51,594 bases of DNA from the NCBI GenBank assembly GCA_033549365.1, contig JAWSUF010000008.1, positions 64,001 to 115,594 of the forward strand, given 5' to 3'. Source of the DNA: Acidobacteriota bacterium. GTDB taxonomy: Bacteria > Acidobacteriota > Aminicenantia > Aminicenantales > Saccharicenantaceae. A model generated the notes under the pieces. It made no database searches, was not told where the DNA came from, and worked only from the letters and a program-made list of their open reading frames with translations. Each line of letters begins with the position of its first letter. Within the stretch, counting starts at the first letter, position 1. Positions 16,917 through 24,190 of the stretch are shown piece after piece. A program made the translations under genes and the position numbers.

Positions 16917-18335
16917 TCAACCTGTCCACAGCTTAATGGCTGCGCGGGCCTTTCGCTTGAATTCCTTGAAGGACTTGAGTCCGCGGAGCTGCCGGAAAAC
17001 ATACTTGGGCCGATAATAAAACTTTGTATGGGCCCTTTTCTGCCATCGGTCGAGTTCTTCCGGCGTGAAATGCTCGGTCCACCACTGGGCGATGAAATCC
17101 GGCGCCGGATCAAGGGAAAATTCCCGCCAGAAATCTCCATGCAAAATGCCTTTTTCCCGGCCGAGATCGTAGAGGTCCGTCGCCGGGAAAGGCGTCGTGA
17201 CGAGAAACTGCACATAGTCGGGATCGAGGTCCTTGGCCAGGGCGATGCTGGCTTTGATGTCTTCCTTTTTTTCTCCCGGGGATCCCACCATGAAATAGGC
17301 GAAGGTGGTCATGCCGGCCTGTTTGGCCATTTCGAAGGCGGGCTTGATGCTCGAAAGTTCGATCCCTTTTCTCAAGGCTTTCAGAACTTCGGCGCTTCCG
17401 CTTTCGACGCCGTAGCGGATGCGATTGCAGCCGGCTTCAGCCAGTTTTTCGAGCATCTCCCGGTCGACCTGATCGACCCGGGCCCGGATGTCCATGGTGA
17501 TCCGCAAGCCCTTCCGGATGATTATGTCGGCGATGGCCAGAGCGCGTTTCCTGTTGATGGTGAACGTATCGTCGACGATGTTGAAATCCGTAATGCCCTT
17601 TTCCAGGCAGACCTCGATTTCCGCCACGACGTTTTCCGGCGATCTCATCCGGCAGGTCCGGCCGTCTTTTTTTGTGCAGAACACGCAATCGAAGGGACAA
17701 CCCCGGGATGTCAAAAGGCTGGTCATGATTTCCCGGCCTGTTCCCAGCAGATTGTAATAATCTTTGTAGGGGAGGAGTTCCCTGTCGGGAAACGGCAGGG
17801 CGTCCAGATCCGTAAGGAATTTCCGGCCGGGATTCACGATCACACGGCCGTTCTCTCTGAAAGCGACCCCCGGGATTCCGGACAGGCTCTTTTTCTCCGC
17901 CAGCGCCTCCAAAAGTTCACTGAAGGCGACTTCCCCTTCCCCGAAAACGATGGAATCCGTTTCCGGCCGGCCGGCCATTTCCATGGGGTAAATGGTGGGA
18001 TGGGTGCCGCCGAAGACGATGTGAGCTTCGGGAAGAACCTTCCGGGCGATTCGGGCGACGTGCAGGGCGTCGATCAGAAGGAATGTCATGCAGGAAATGC
18101 CCACGACTTGGGGCCGCCGCTTCGTGAAAACCCGCTCAATATCGGCATAGCTTTTATGCTCCACCTGGGTGTCGAGAACTTCGATGTTGAACCGGTCGCC
18201 GTGAGCAGCCTTGGCGAAGGCTGCGAGGTAAAGCAGGCCCAGGGGAGGGTAGAATCCGACTTCCTCCGTCAAGGACTCCGGTGCGAAGGTCTTGACGAGG
18301 TTCTCGGTCGGAGGATTAATGAGGAGCACATCCAT
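16917..18335 (-). CDS. B12-binding-domain radical SAM protein
   Basis: 472 aa. The cobalamin-type domain is clear (MDVLLINPPTENLV, PLGLLYLAAFAK, VVGISCMTF, IVFGGTHPTIYPMEM, FGEGEVAFSELLEAL). The radical SAM cluster C213-x3-C217-x2-C220 (SRGCPFDCVFC) is followed by a barrel with RYGVESGS. It is closest in layout to the 4749 and 22680 proteins. It is first in an operon radical SAM - GT2 - radical SAM, with a strong promoter about 60 bp upstream. Substrate unknown; lipid or sugar modification is the contextual guess. Confidence 0.87.
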   Translation of the reverse strand: MDVLLINPPTENLVKTFAPESLTEEVGFYPPLGLLYLAAFAKAAHGDRFNIEVLDTQVEHKSYADIERVFTKRRPQVVGISCMTFLLIDALHVARIARKVLPEAHIVFGGTHPTIYPMEMAGRPETDSIVFGEGEVAFSELLEALAEKKSLSGIPGVAFRENGRVIVNPGRKFLTDLDALPFPDRELLPYKDYYNLLGTGREIMTSLLTSRGCPFDCVFCTKKDGRTCRMRSPENVVAEIEVCLEKGITDFNIVDDTFTINRKRALAIADIIIRKGLRITMDIRARVDQVDREMLEKLAEAGCNRIRYGVESGSAEVLKALRKGIELSSIKPAFEMAKQAGMTTFAYFMVGSPGEKKEDIKASIALAKDLDPDYVQFLVTTPFPATDLYDLGREKGILHGDFWREFSLDPAPDFIAQWWTEHFTPEELDRWQKRAHTKFYYRPKYVFRQLRGLKSFKEFKRKARAAIKLWTG

Positions 18336-18397
18336 GGTGTTTCATCCCGAAATGCGTAAATCGGACCGGAGTCGCTCTTTTTTCACAGAGATCGGAT

Positions 18398-18426
18398 AGG
18401 ATAATGAAAACATGCCTCTTTGTCAA
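18398..18426 (-). promoter_or_regulatory. Strong promoter of the 18335-14791 operon
   Basis: Minus strand: -35 TTGACA (18421-18426), 17 nt, -10 TATCCT (18398-18403), leader about 55 nt. The -35 overlaps the stop codon of the deacetylase gene (18423-18425). Confidence 0.7.
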
Positions 18427-19301
18427 ATTTGAGGCGCCGGCTCAACGGAGGCGCTTTCGAGGCGATGAACATAATCGATATAGCGTTCAGTCCGGAATCT
18501 TTCGAAAATCCAGGCCATTTTGCGGAATGTCGAATACCGATTGTAAAAAACAAGCCAGTTGAACACCGGATTTCCGCTGACCCGGTATTTTTTTTCTCCG
18601 CTGTCGATGTCATAGGGATGGAAATAGCCCGTCAAGGGAAATCCCCGACCGGCATGGCGCCGGCAGAGAAGACCGAGGATCCGCCGCGGGAAAAATCTCC
18701 AGTAGACCCCGCCGCAGAACGGGATTTTCAGCCCGGCCAGGCTGGTGACGGAAAACGGCAGCTCCCAGAGTCCGTTATCGAACCTGACGGGATAAGGGGG
18801 GAATTCCTTCCATCCGAAAACCGGATTTCTGGCCGGCATGACGGAACTGGAATAGGCAAATCCCAATTCGGCCAGGATATCGTAAGCCCATCGGGATGAA
18901 TGAGTCAGGGAATAGTCCGGCGCGCGAAACCCGCGGACGTCCTCGATGCCGAGCGCGTTCAGACTCTCCAGGTTTTTCAGGATATTGGCGCGAAAAACGT
19001 CCGGGCTCAGCCGGGCGACATGGGCGTGGTCGTGGGTGTGGCATCCGATCTCGTGACCCGCGGCCCGGATCTCCTTGATGAAGGAACCCAGCTTTTCAGC
19101 CAGTTCTCCGACGACGAAAACCGTGCTTTTGACCTTGTGATCGTCGAAAAACCGCAGGAATCGCCGCATGTTGTCCTGAGCCCGGGCGGTTCCGTCAGCC
19201 GGAGAATCCGCCTGGAGCCGGATATCCTCCAGGTCGATACTCACAAGAAAACGAGGCGGGTGACTCAACACTTGGGCTGTCTTCTCACTTTTTTGTGACA
19301 T
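18423..19301 (-). CDS. Polysaccharide deacetylase (NodB fold, exosortase-locus type)
   Basis: 292 aa with no signal peptide. NodB motifs: catalytic/metal acidic group in SIDLEDI (D23, E25, D26), metal-binding H88-x3-H92 in GCHTHDH, and RAPDY (126-130). The C-terminal half (WRFFPRRILGLLCRR, YFHPYDID, FYNRYSTFRKM) resembles the DUF3473 extension of the deacetylases that accompany PEP-CTERM/exosortase polysaccharide loci. No exosortase is in this window. It would remove N-acetyl groups from a surface polysaccharide or its lipid-linked precursor. It has its own promoter, divergent from the GNAT gene. Confidence 0.85.
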   Translation of the reverse strand: MSQKSEKTAQVLSHPPRFLVSIDLEDIRLQADSPADGTARAQDNMRRFLRFFDDHKVKSTVFVVGELAEKLGSFIKEIRAAGHEIGCHTHDHAHVARLSPDVFRANILKNLESLNALGIEDVRGFRAPDYSLTHSSRWAYDILAELGFAYSSSVMPARNPVFGWKEFPPYPVRFDNGLWELPFSVTSLAGLKIPFCGGVYWRFFPRRILGLLCRRHAGRGFPLTGYFHPYDIDSGEKKYRVSGNPVFNWLVFYNRYSTFRKMAWIFERFRTERYIDYVHRLESASVEPAPQI

Positions 19302-19317
19302 CGGTCATTCTTCCCGG

Positions 19318-19346
19318 ATCGTAGCCCCTCGGCCGCTGTCTGTCAA
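19318..19346 (-). promoter_or_regulatory. Promoter of the polysaccharide deacetylase
   Basis: Minus strand: -35 TTGACA (19341-19346), 17 nt, -10 TACGAT (19318-19323), 16 nt before the ATG; GGAAG lies about 9 nt from the start. Confidence 0.65.
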
Positions 19347-19364
19347 GCCGAGCCGCCCCCGCTG

Positions 19365-19393
19365 TTGACTCGATGATCCGGTCCGCTTAGAAT
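19365..19393 (+). promoter_or_regulatory. Promoter of the GNAT gene
   Basis: -35 TTGACT (19365-19370), 17 nt, -10 TAGAAT (19388-19393). The leader of about 28 nt contains AAAGGA before the ATG. Confidence 0.65.
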
Positions 19394-19427
19394 CATATCG
19401 TCATCATATCTTGTAAAGGAATGAATC

Positions 19428-20285
19428 ATGAGCGATTATTCTTTTCGGCTTCTGGACTTGTCCGATGCGGGCATCGACGACATGACGAATCTTTTAAAAC
19501 TTGTTTTTCAAGACAACGTCAAGTCGCCTGAGTTTATCCGGTGGCAATACAATTTAAATCCCGCCGGGCCGGCCGTCGGATACAATGCCTATCGGGGCGA
19601 CGTCCTGGCCGCCCATTATGTCACCCAACCCATGACGGCCTTGTTTCAAGGGAAAAAAGTCAAAGGGCTTCTTTCCCTGAACACCGCCACGCATCCCGAC
19701 CACCGAGGCAAAAAACTGTTCACCATCCTGGCCGAAATGACGTATGACCATGCCCGAACGCAGGGATATGAGTTTGTCATCGGGGTGGCCAATGCCGACA
19801 GCACCCACGGTTTTCTAAGGAAGCTGGGCTTCACCCTGGTCAAGCCGCTCGATGTGAAAATCGGTATGGGAACCTTCGCCGTTCCGGAAGAGGATCCTTA
19901 TGAGTACCGGCGCGATTGGGACCGGGATCTTCTGGAGTGGAGGCTGGCCAATCCGAAAGTCCCCTATGAAACGAAGCGCTGGGGCGATCACTTCGCGGTT
20001 CTTGCGCCGACGGGAAAAATGGGTGTCAAGGCGGTGATCGGCTATTTTCCGATGTCGCTTTATCCTGAAAAACCGCTCCCCCGGCCAAAACGTTCGGCCA
20101 ACCCCGTGAAAATCTGGCTGGGATCCGATCCGCGTTTGACCTGGAAGAAAAACCTCTACTTCAATTTTCCGAAAAAGCTCAAACCCTCGCCTTTAAATCT
20201 GATTTTCAAAGACCTGACCGATGGAAACAGGACGGTGGACGCGGAGACCCTGAGATTCATGGCCATCGATTTCGACGCCTATTGA
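19428..20285 (+). CDS. GNAT-family N-acetyltransferase
   Basis: 285 aa. The acetyl-CoA-binding core is about residues 60-150: LLSLNTATHPDHRGKKLFTILAEMTYDHARTQGYEFVIGVANADSTHGFLRKLGF carries the R/Q-x-x-G-x-G/A-like pyrophosphate loop (HRGKKL) and the typical N-D/S-x-x-x-F-Y/L-x-K-L-G-F ending. The C-terminal 130 residues are specific and unassigned. It is the only rightward gene in the glycan locus between 12.6 and 24 kb. By context it may N-acetylate the amino sugar made by the aminotransferases, which is inference. It is followed by a hairpin terminator that overlaps the end of the convergent aminotransferase. Confidence 0.75.
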   Translation: MSDYSFRLLDLSDAGIDDMTNLLKLVFQDNVKSPEFIRWQYNLNPAGPAVGYNAYRGDVLAAHYVTQPMTALFQGKKVKGLLSLNTATHPDHRGKKLFTILAEMTYDHARTQGYEFVIGVANADSTHGFLRKLGFTLVKPLDVKIGMGTFAVPEEDPYEYRRDWDRDLLEWRLANPKVPYETKRWGDHFAVLAPTGKMGVKAVIGYFPMSLYPEKPLPRPKRSANPVKIWLGSDPRLTWKKNLYFNFPKKLKPSPLNLIFKDLTDGNRTVDAETLRFMAIDFDAY

Positions 20286-20289
20286 AACG

Positions 20290-20314
20290 CGGCCGATCGG
20301 CCGGCCGTTATTTT
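20290..20314 (+). terminator. Terminator of the GNAT gene
   Basis: Stem CGGCCG (20290-20295) / CGGCCG (20302-20307), loop ATCGGC, then TTATTTT (20308-20314). The T-run contains the reverse-strand stop codon of the aminotransferase at 20308. Confidence 0.6.
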
Positions 20315-21462
20315 GAAGCAAGGTCTCGGAGGGCGGCGACGACGTCGTCCGCGTCCCTGATCGACATCCCGGGGAAAAGGGGCAGGGACACGATCCCCTC
20401 GAAGGCTTTTTCGGCCCGCGGGAAATCCCCTTTTTTGGTGCCGTAGGTATTTCTGTAGAACGGCTGAAGGTGGGCGGGGATGAAATGGACGCTCGTGCCG
20501 ATGTTCCGCTTCTTGAGCTCTTCGATGAGGCGGTTGCGGTCCATCCCGAAGACGGCCTTGTCCACCCAGACGGGGAAGATGTGCCAGGAGCTCGTCGCGC
20601 CGGGGCGGAGGGTCACGGTCCGGATGCCGGGGATTTCGGCCAGCCGCTTGATGTAATGCTCGGCCAGCTTCCGGCGTTTGGAATTGATTTCGCCGATGCG
20701 GGCGAGTTGGGCGACGCCCACGGCGGCGCACAGATCGGGCAGGTTGAACTTGTATCCCGCTTCATGGACTTCGTAATACCAGGCGCCTTCCTTGGCGTAT
20801 CTCTTCCAGCCGTCCTTGCTCATGCCGTGGAGGCGCAGCTTGACGAGGCGCCGGGCTTTGCGGCCGTCGTTGAGCGTGATGAGTCCGCCTTCGGCGGTCG
20901 TGATGTTCTTCGTCGGAAAGAAGGAAAAGCATGTCAGATTGCCCAGGCTGCCTACCCGTCTTTTTCCGTCGTAGGTTGCGCCGAAGGCGTGGGCGGCGTC
21001 TTCGATGATGCGAAGTTTGCGCCGGCGGGCCAAGTCCGTGAGCGCCGCCATGTCGCAGGGTTGTCCCGAGTAGTGCACGGGAATGACGGCCCGCGTTTTC
21101 CGGGTGACCGCCCGGGCGACGGCTTCGGGATCGATGTTCCAGGTTTCCTCGTCGATGTCGGCGAAGACGGGGACGGCGCCGAGATGATGGATGACATTGG
21201 CCGTCGAAACGAAAGTGAAGGGCGTGGTGATGACTTCGTCTCCGGGTTGGACGCCCTCGGCGATGAGCGAAAGGAACAGGGCCGCCGTGCAGGACGAGAC
21301 GGCCACGGCGTGGCGGACGCCGATGTAGGCGGCGAACTCCTCCTCGAAGCGCCGGGATTGCGCCCCCGTCGTCAGCCAGCCGCTCTTCATCGTCTTGACG
21401 ACCTCGGCGATCTCGGTGCGGGTGATCGTCGGCTGGGAAAAGTGCAGGAATGACTCTCTCAT
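20308..21462 (-). CDS. DegT/DnrJ/EryC1/StrS-family sugar aminotransferase
   Basis: 384 aa. PLP lysine K185 in FSFFPTKNITTAEGG, ring-nitrogen aspartate D155 in EDAAHAFGA, and phosphate loop VSSCTAALF. It is closer to the classical ArnB/PseC/WecE-like branch than the 2922 protein (GWLTTGAQSRRFEEEFA). Expected activity is PLP-dependent transamination of a 4-keto or 3-keto nucleotide sugar. It lies downstream of an epimerase (21669) but separated by 206 bp that contain a large palindrome, so it may have its own control. The ribosome site is weak (AAAGG about 11 nt upstream). Confidence 0.88.
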   Translation of the reverse strand: MRESFLHFSQPTITRTEIAEVVKTMKSGWLTTGAQSRRFEEEFAAYIGVRHAVAVSSCTAALFLSLIAEGVQPGDEVITTPFTFVSTANVIHHLGAVPVFADIDEETWNIDPEAVARAVTRKTRAVIPVHYSGQPCDMAALTDLARRRKLRIIEDAAHAFGATYDGKRRVGSLGNLTCFSFFPTKNITTAEGGLITLNDGRKARRLVKLRLHGMSKDGWKRYAKEGAWYYEVHEAGYKFNLPDLCAAVGVAQLARIGEINSKRRKLAEHYIKRLAEIPGIRTVTLRPGATSSWHIFPVWVDKAVFGMDRNRLIEELKKRNIGTSVHFIPAHLQPFYRNTYGTKKGDFPRAEKAFEGIVSLPLFPGMSIRDADDVVAALRDLASK

Positions 21463-21510
21463 ATCAGTCGTTGCCTTTCAATCTCCGGCCCAAGCCGGGG
21501 TTTTCGACGA

Positions 21511-21538
21511 GTGAAAAGCCCAGGCCTGGGCTGTTCAC
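21511..21538. repeat. 28-nt near-perfect palindrome in the intergenic region 21463-21668
   Basis: The core AGCCCAGGCCTGGGCT is perfectly palindromic and extends to GTGAA...TTCAC arms with one mismatch. A half-site TGAAAAGCCCAGGCT recurs at 21654-21668, next to the epimerase stop. CCGGC-CCAA-GCCGG just upstream (21486-21499) is another hairpin. The remaining bases of this gap show no gene. Confidence 0.6.
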
Positions 21539-21668
21539 GAGCCGATCCGACAGCGTCTGCTTTATTGTGGGAGTTTATGGGAATCCGAATGAACGATCGG
21601 ATGATCCCGAAATCCGGAATCAGCGTTGGGACTGAAATACGCATCGGCATTTTCATGAAAAGCCCAGG

Positions 21669-22664
21669 CTAGCAGGCATAGTGGTTGTAGTAGATCTTAT
21701 CCTTGGGGTCGGCGATGGCGCCGCTCCTGATGGCTTCGGCGATTTCCAGAATCCCGGCGTCGATCGTTTTTTCGGGTTTGAAGCCGAGTTCGGAGGCCAT
21801 CTTCTCCAGGGAGACGCGGTAGCTTCTCTTGTCTTCGATTTTTTCGATGACCTGGACGTCGGTCTCTGGAAAATGCCGGGCGATGGTGGCGCCGATGTCC
21901 TTGATCTGCAGGTTGTCGAATCCGATGTTGAAGATCCGGTTCCTGACCTTCTCGATGGGAGCCTCCAGGGCATGATGGAACGCGGCGGCGGCGTCCGCGA
22001 CGTGCAGAAGCGGCCGCCACTGATCGCCGCCGAAAATGGTGATTTTCTTCTCACGGACGGCTTTCTTGGTCAGGTAATTGACAATCAGGTCGAAGCGCAT
22101 ACGGGGAGACAGTCCGAAGATGGTTCCCAGACGGAGAAGAACCGGAGAAAAATTGTTGTCGGCCAGGGAGAGAATGCCCCTTTCGCCGTAGAGGCGGGTT
22201 TCGGCGTAGAGCGAAACGGGGTTGACCTCGGATTCCTCGTCCAGGATGTCCTTCGTTCCGGCGCCGTAGACGCTGCAGGTCGAGGCGAAAACGAAACGGC
22301 GAATTTTTCTTTTTTTGCATAAATCGCCGAGTTTCACCGTGGCGCTGAAATTGACATTGACGGCAAGGTCGGAATGGGCGGCGCAGGCCGTGTCGCCGAC
22401 GATGGCCGCCAGATGAATGATCGTGTCGGCGTCGGCCAGGGCCCGGTTGACGTCGTCCTCGTTCTGGATGTCGCCGATGATGAAGGAGAGGTTGGGATTC
22501 GGGTTCGTCAAAAAGTGCTTGAGGGGCTCGACGCCGAAAAGAAGCTTGTCGAGAACGGTGACCTTGTATCCGGACTTGAGAAGCCGTCCGACAAGCAGGG
22601 ACCCGATGTAGCCGGCGCCCCCCGTGACCAGAACTCGTGTATTGCCGTTGGCCTTGGTTTTCAT
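21669..22664 (-). CDS. NAD-dependent nucleotide-sugar epimerase/dehydratase with Y-x3-R
   Basis: 331 aa extended SDR. VTGGAGYIGS (13-22) is the NAD loop, HLAAIVGD (84-91) the second conserved strand, and FASTCSVYG (126-134) carries the active-site Ser/Thr. The catalytic Tyr is Y153 in SLYAETRLYGE, but the position four residues later is R157 where almost all family members have Lys. AAGGAG lies 10 nt before the ATG. It follows the radical SAM gene by 15 nt and is co-transcribed with it. The Arg may still bind the nicotinamide ribose, or the enzyme may have changed activity. Confidence 0.83.
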   Translation of the reverse strand: MKTKANGNTRVLVTGGAGYIGSLLVGRLLKSGYKVTVLDKLLFGVEPLKHFLTNPNPNLSFIIGDIQNEDDVNRALADADTIIHLAAIVGDTACAAHSDLAVNVNFSATVKLGDLCKKRKIRRFVFASTCSVYGAGTKDILDEESEVNPVSLYAETRLYGERGILSLADNNFSPVLLRLGTIFGLSPRMRFDLIVNYLTKKAVREKKITIFGGDQWRPLLHVADAAAAFHHALEAPIEKVRNRIFNIGFDNLQIKDIGATIARHFPETDVQVIEKIEDKRSYRVSLEKMASELGFKPEKTIDAGILEIAEAIRSGAIADPKDKIYYNHYAC

Positions 22665-22679
22665 GTCGATGAATCTCCT

Positions 22680-24071
22680 TTATCCCGAAGCGGTTGGAGC
22701 GGAGGATGCCGCTGCGTTGTAATCGTCAATGAAGGCCATGGTGTCGATGACCAGCTCTCTGAAGCGCTCCCGGCCGATCCTGCGGGTGAAGTGTGTTTCC
22801 AGGCTGAAGGGGTCGTAGAGGTTCCAGTCGGAATCCTCGCCGATCAGACCGTCCTTTTCGAGATCATAATAGTAGCGGCAGCCCGGATACGGGACGAGAG
22901 TACTCATGGACACATAAGTGGGCCGGATCTCCCCGATGAGATCCCGGCTCATGCGGATGTCCTCCTCGGTTTCGTCGGGATAGCCGATCATGAAGAAAGC
23001 CGACCATTTCTGCCCGGCCTCCCGCAGGATCCGCGCCCCCCGGCGGATCTGTTCGAGGGTCAGGTTCTTTCCGGTGTCTTTCAGAATTCTCGGGCTGCCC
23101 GTTTCGATGCCGATCTTGAGGTATATCATCCCGGCTTCGCGCATCTCCTCGAGGATTTCGGGATCGACGAGTTCAATCCGGGTCAGACATTCCCAGCGGA
23201 CGTCAAGCCGGCTGTCCTTGATGGCGCGGCAGAACTCCCGGACCCTCCGCCGGTCGACGGTGAAGGTGTCGTCCTTGAAATAGAGATTTCGCGTTCCGAA
23301 CCGCTCGACGAGATACGTGATCTCCCGCATGATGTGGGGAATGGAGCGGTTACGGACGCGCCTTTCCCAGATGCTGGAGCAGAACGCGCAGTGAAACGGA
23401 CAGCCGCGGCTGGTCATGATCATGCTGAGATCGTCGGGGCGATAGGTGTCGAGCTTGTGAAGGGATTCCCGATCCGGAAAAGCCAGGGTGTCGATATCTT
23501 CAATGAGAGGACGCGGCGGGGACAGCGCGATTTCGCCGTCCGGTTTACGAACGGCCAGGCCGGGGATGCCTTCGAAATCCGTCCGGCCGGATTCGATCCG
23601 CCGGACGATCTCGGCGAAGGTCCGTTCACCCTCGCCGATCACGGCGGCGTCGGCTTTCAATTTGCGAAGCGTGGCTTCATAGAGAACCGTGGGATGGTCG
23701 CCCCCGAGGATGACCGGGACCTGCGGAAACAGCCGTTTGGAGATGTCCACGATTCCGGCCACCGCACCCATCTTTGTCGACATGAAAGTGATGCCGACGA
23801 GATCGGGCCGGAACGATGCCATGACCTGCTCGACCTCCCGCCAAATCAGGTGTCCGGTGTCCCGGATGCCTTCGATGTATCGGGGGAAAACCCGTAGCAG
23901 ATCCGAAGAGGTCATGGCTACGGGCTTTTCTCCATGATCGACGTCGTATATGAGGATCTCGTGGCGGGACTTGTCCAGGGCGGCCGCGATCGAGGACAGG
24001 CCGTAGGGGAAAAAATAGCGGTAAAACCCCATAAAACGGTGGAATGGGGGGTCGATCAGGAGGATTTTCAT
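22680..24071 (-). CDS. B12-binding-domain radical SAM protein
   Basis: 463 aa. Cobalamin-type domain 1-160 (MKILLIDPPFHRF, LVGITFMSTKMGAVAGI, VILGGDHPTVLYE, IGEGERTFAEI), then cluster motif C224-x3-C228-x2-C231 (SRGCPFHCAFC) and KIGIETGSPRILKDTGKNLT in the barrel. It heads a unit with the epimerase at 21669. Its promoter is near consensus and ends 7 nt before the ATG with no ribosome site, a leaderless arrangement. Like its three relatives it probably alters a glycan-locus intermediate; the substrate is unknown. Confidence 0.87.
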   Translation of the reverse strand: MKILLIDPPFHRFMGFYRYFFPYGLSSIAAALDKSRHEILIYDVDHGEKPVAMTSSDLLRVFPRYIEGIRDTGHLIWREVEQVMASFRPDLVGITFMSTKMGAVAGIVDISKRLFPQVPVILGGDHPTVLYEATLRKLKADAAVIGEGERTFAEIVRRIESGRTDFEGIPGLAVRKPDGEIALSPPRPLIEDIDTLAFPDRESLHKLDTYRPDDLSMIMTSRGCPFHCAFCSSIWERRVRNRSIPHIMREITYLVERFGTRNLYFKDDTFTVDRRRVREFCRAIKDSRLDVRWECLTRIELVDPEILEEMREAGMIYLKIGIETGSPRILKDTGKNLTLEQIRRGARILREAGQKWSAFFMIGYPDETEEDIRMSRDLIGEIRPTYVSMSTLVPYPGCRYYYDLEKDGLIGEDSDWNLYDPFSLETHFTRRIGRERFRELVIDTMAFIDDYNAAASSAPTASG

Positions 24072-24078
24072 GTCACAG

Positions 24079-24108
24079 GTTATAGCAAAAACCCCCCACT
24101 CCTGTCAA
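24079..24108 (-). promoter_or_regulatory. Promoter of the 24071 radical SAM gene, leaderless spacing
   Basis: Minus strand: -35 TTGACA (24103-24108), 18 nt, -10 TATAAC (24079-24084), then 7 nt (CTGTGAC) to the ATG. No Shine-Dalgarno sequence is possible in that space. Confidence 0.7.
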
Positions 24109-24125
24109 AAACCTGTTCCGGGGTC

Positions 24126-24190
24126 GTACGTCATAACACCGGGTTTTTCTTCTTTGATCATAATCCGGTGTTATGACCCTTCGGGCGTGC
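24126..24190. repeat. Third, diverged copy of the 4-kb repeat, with an 11-bp perfect inverted repeat
   Basis: It aligns with 4326-4390 over its whole length (GTCATAACxCCGGGTT, TCTTCTTT, ACCCTxCGGGCG). CATAACACCGG (24132-24142) and CCGGTGTTATG (24165-24175) are exact complements around a T-rich loop. The right arm contains the stop codon of the SGNH-hydrolase gene, and the repeat supplies its last few codons. It may serve as that gene's transcription end. Confidence 0.7.

Noticed and set aside
16914-24108. Cobalamin riboswitch before the radical SAM genes
   Set aside because: The upstream gaps are short or filled by promoters, and no B12-box-like element was seen.
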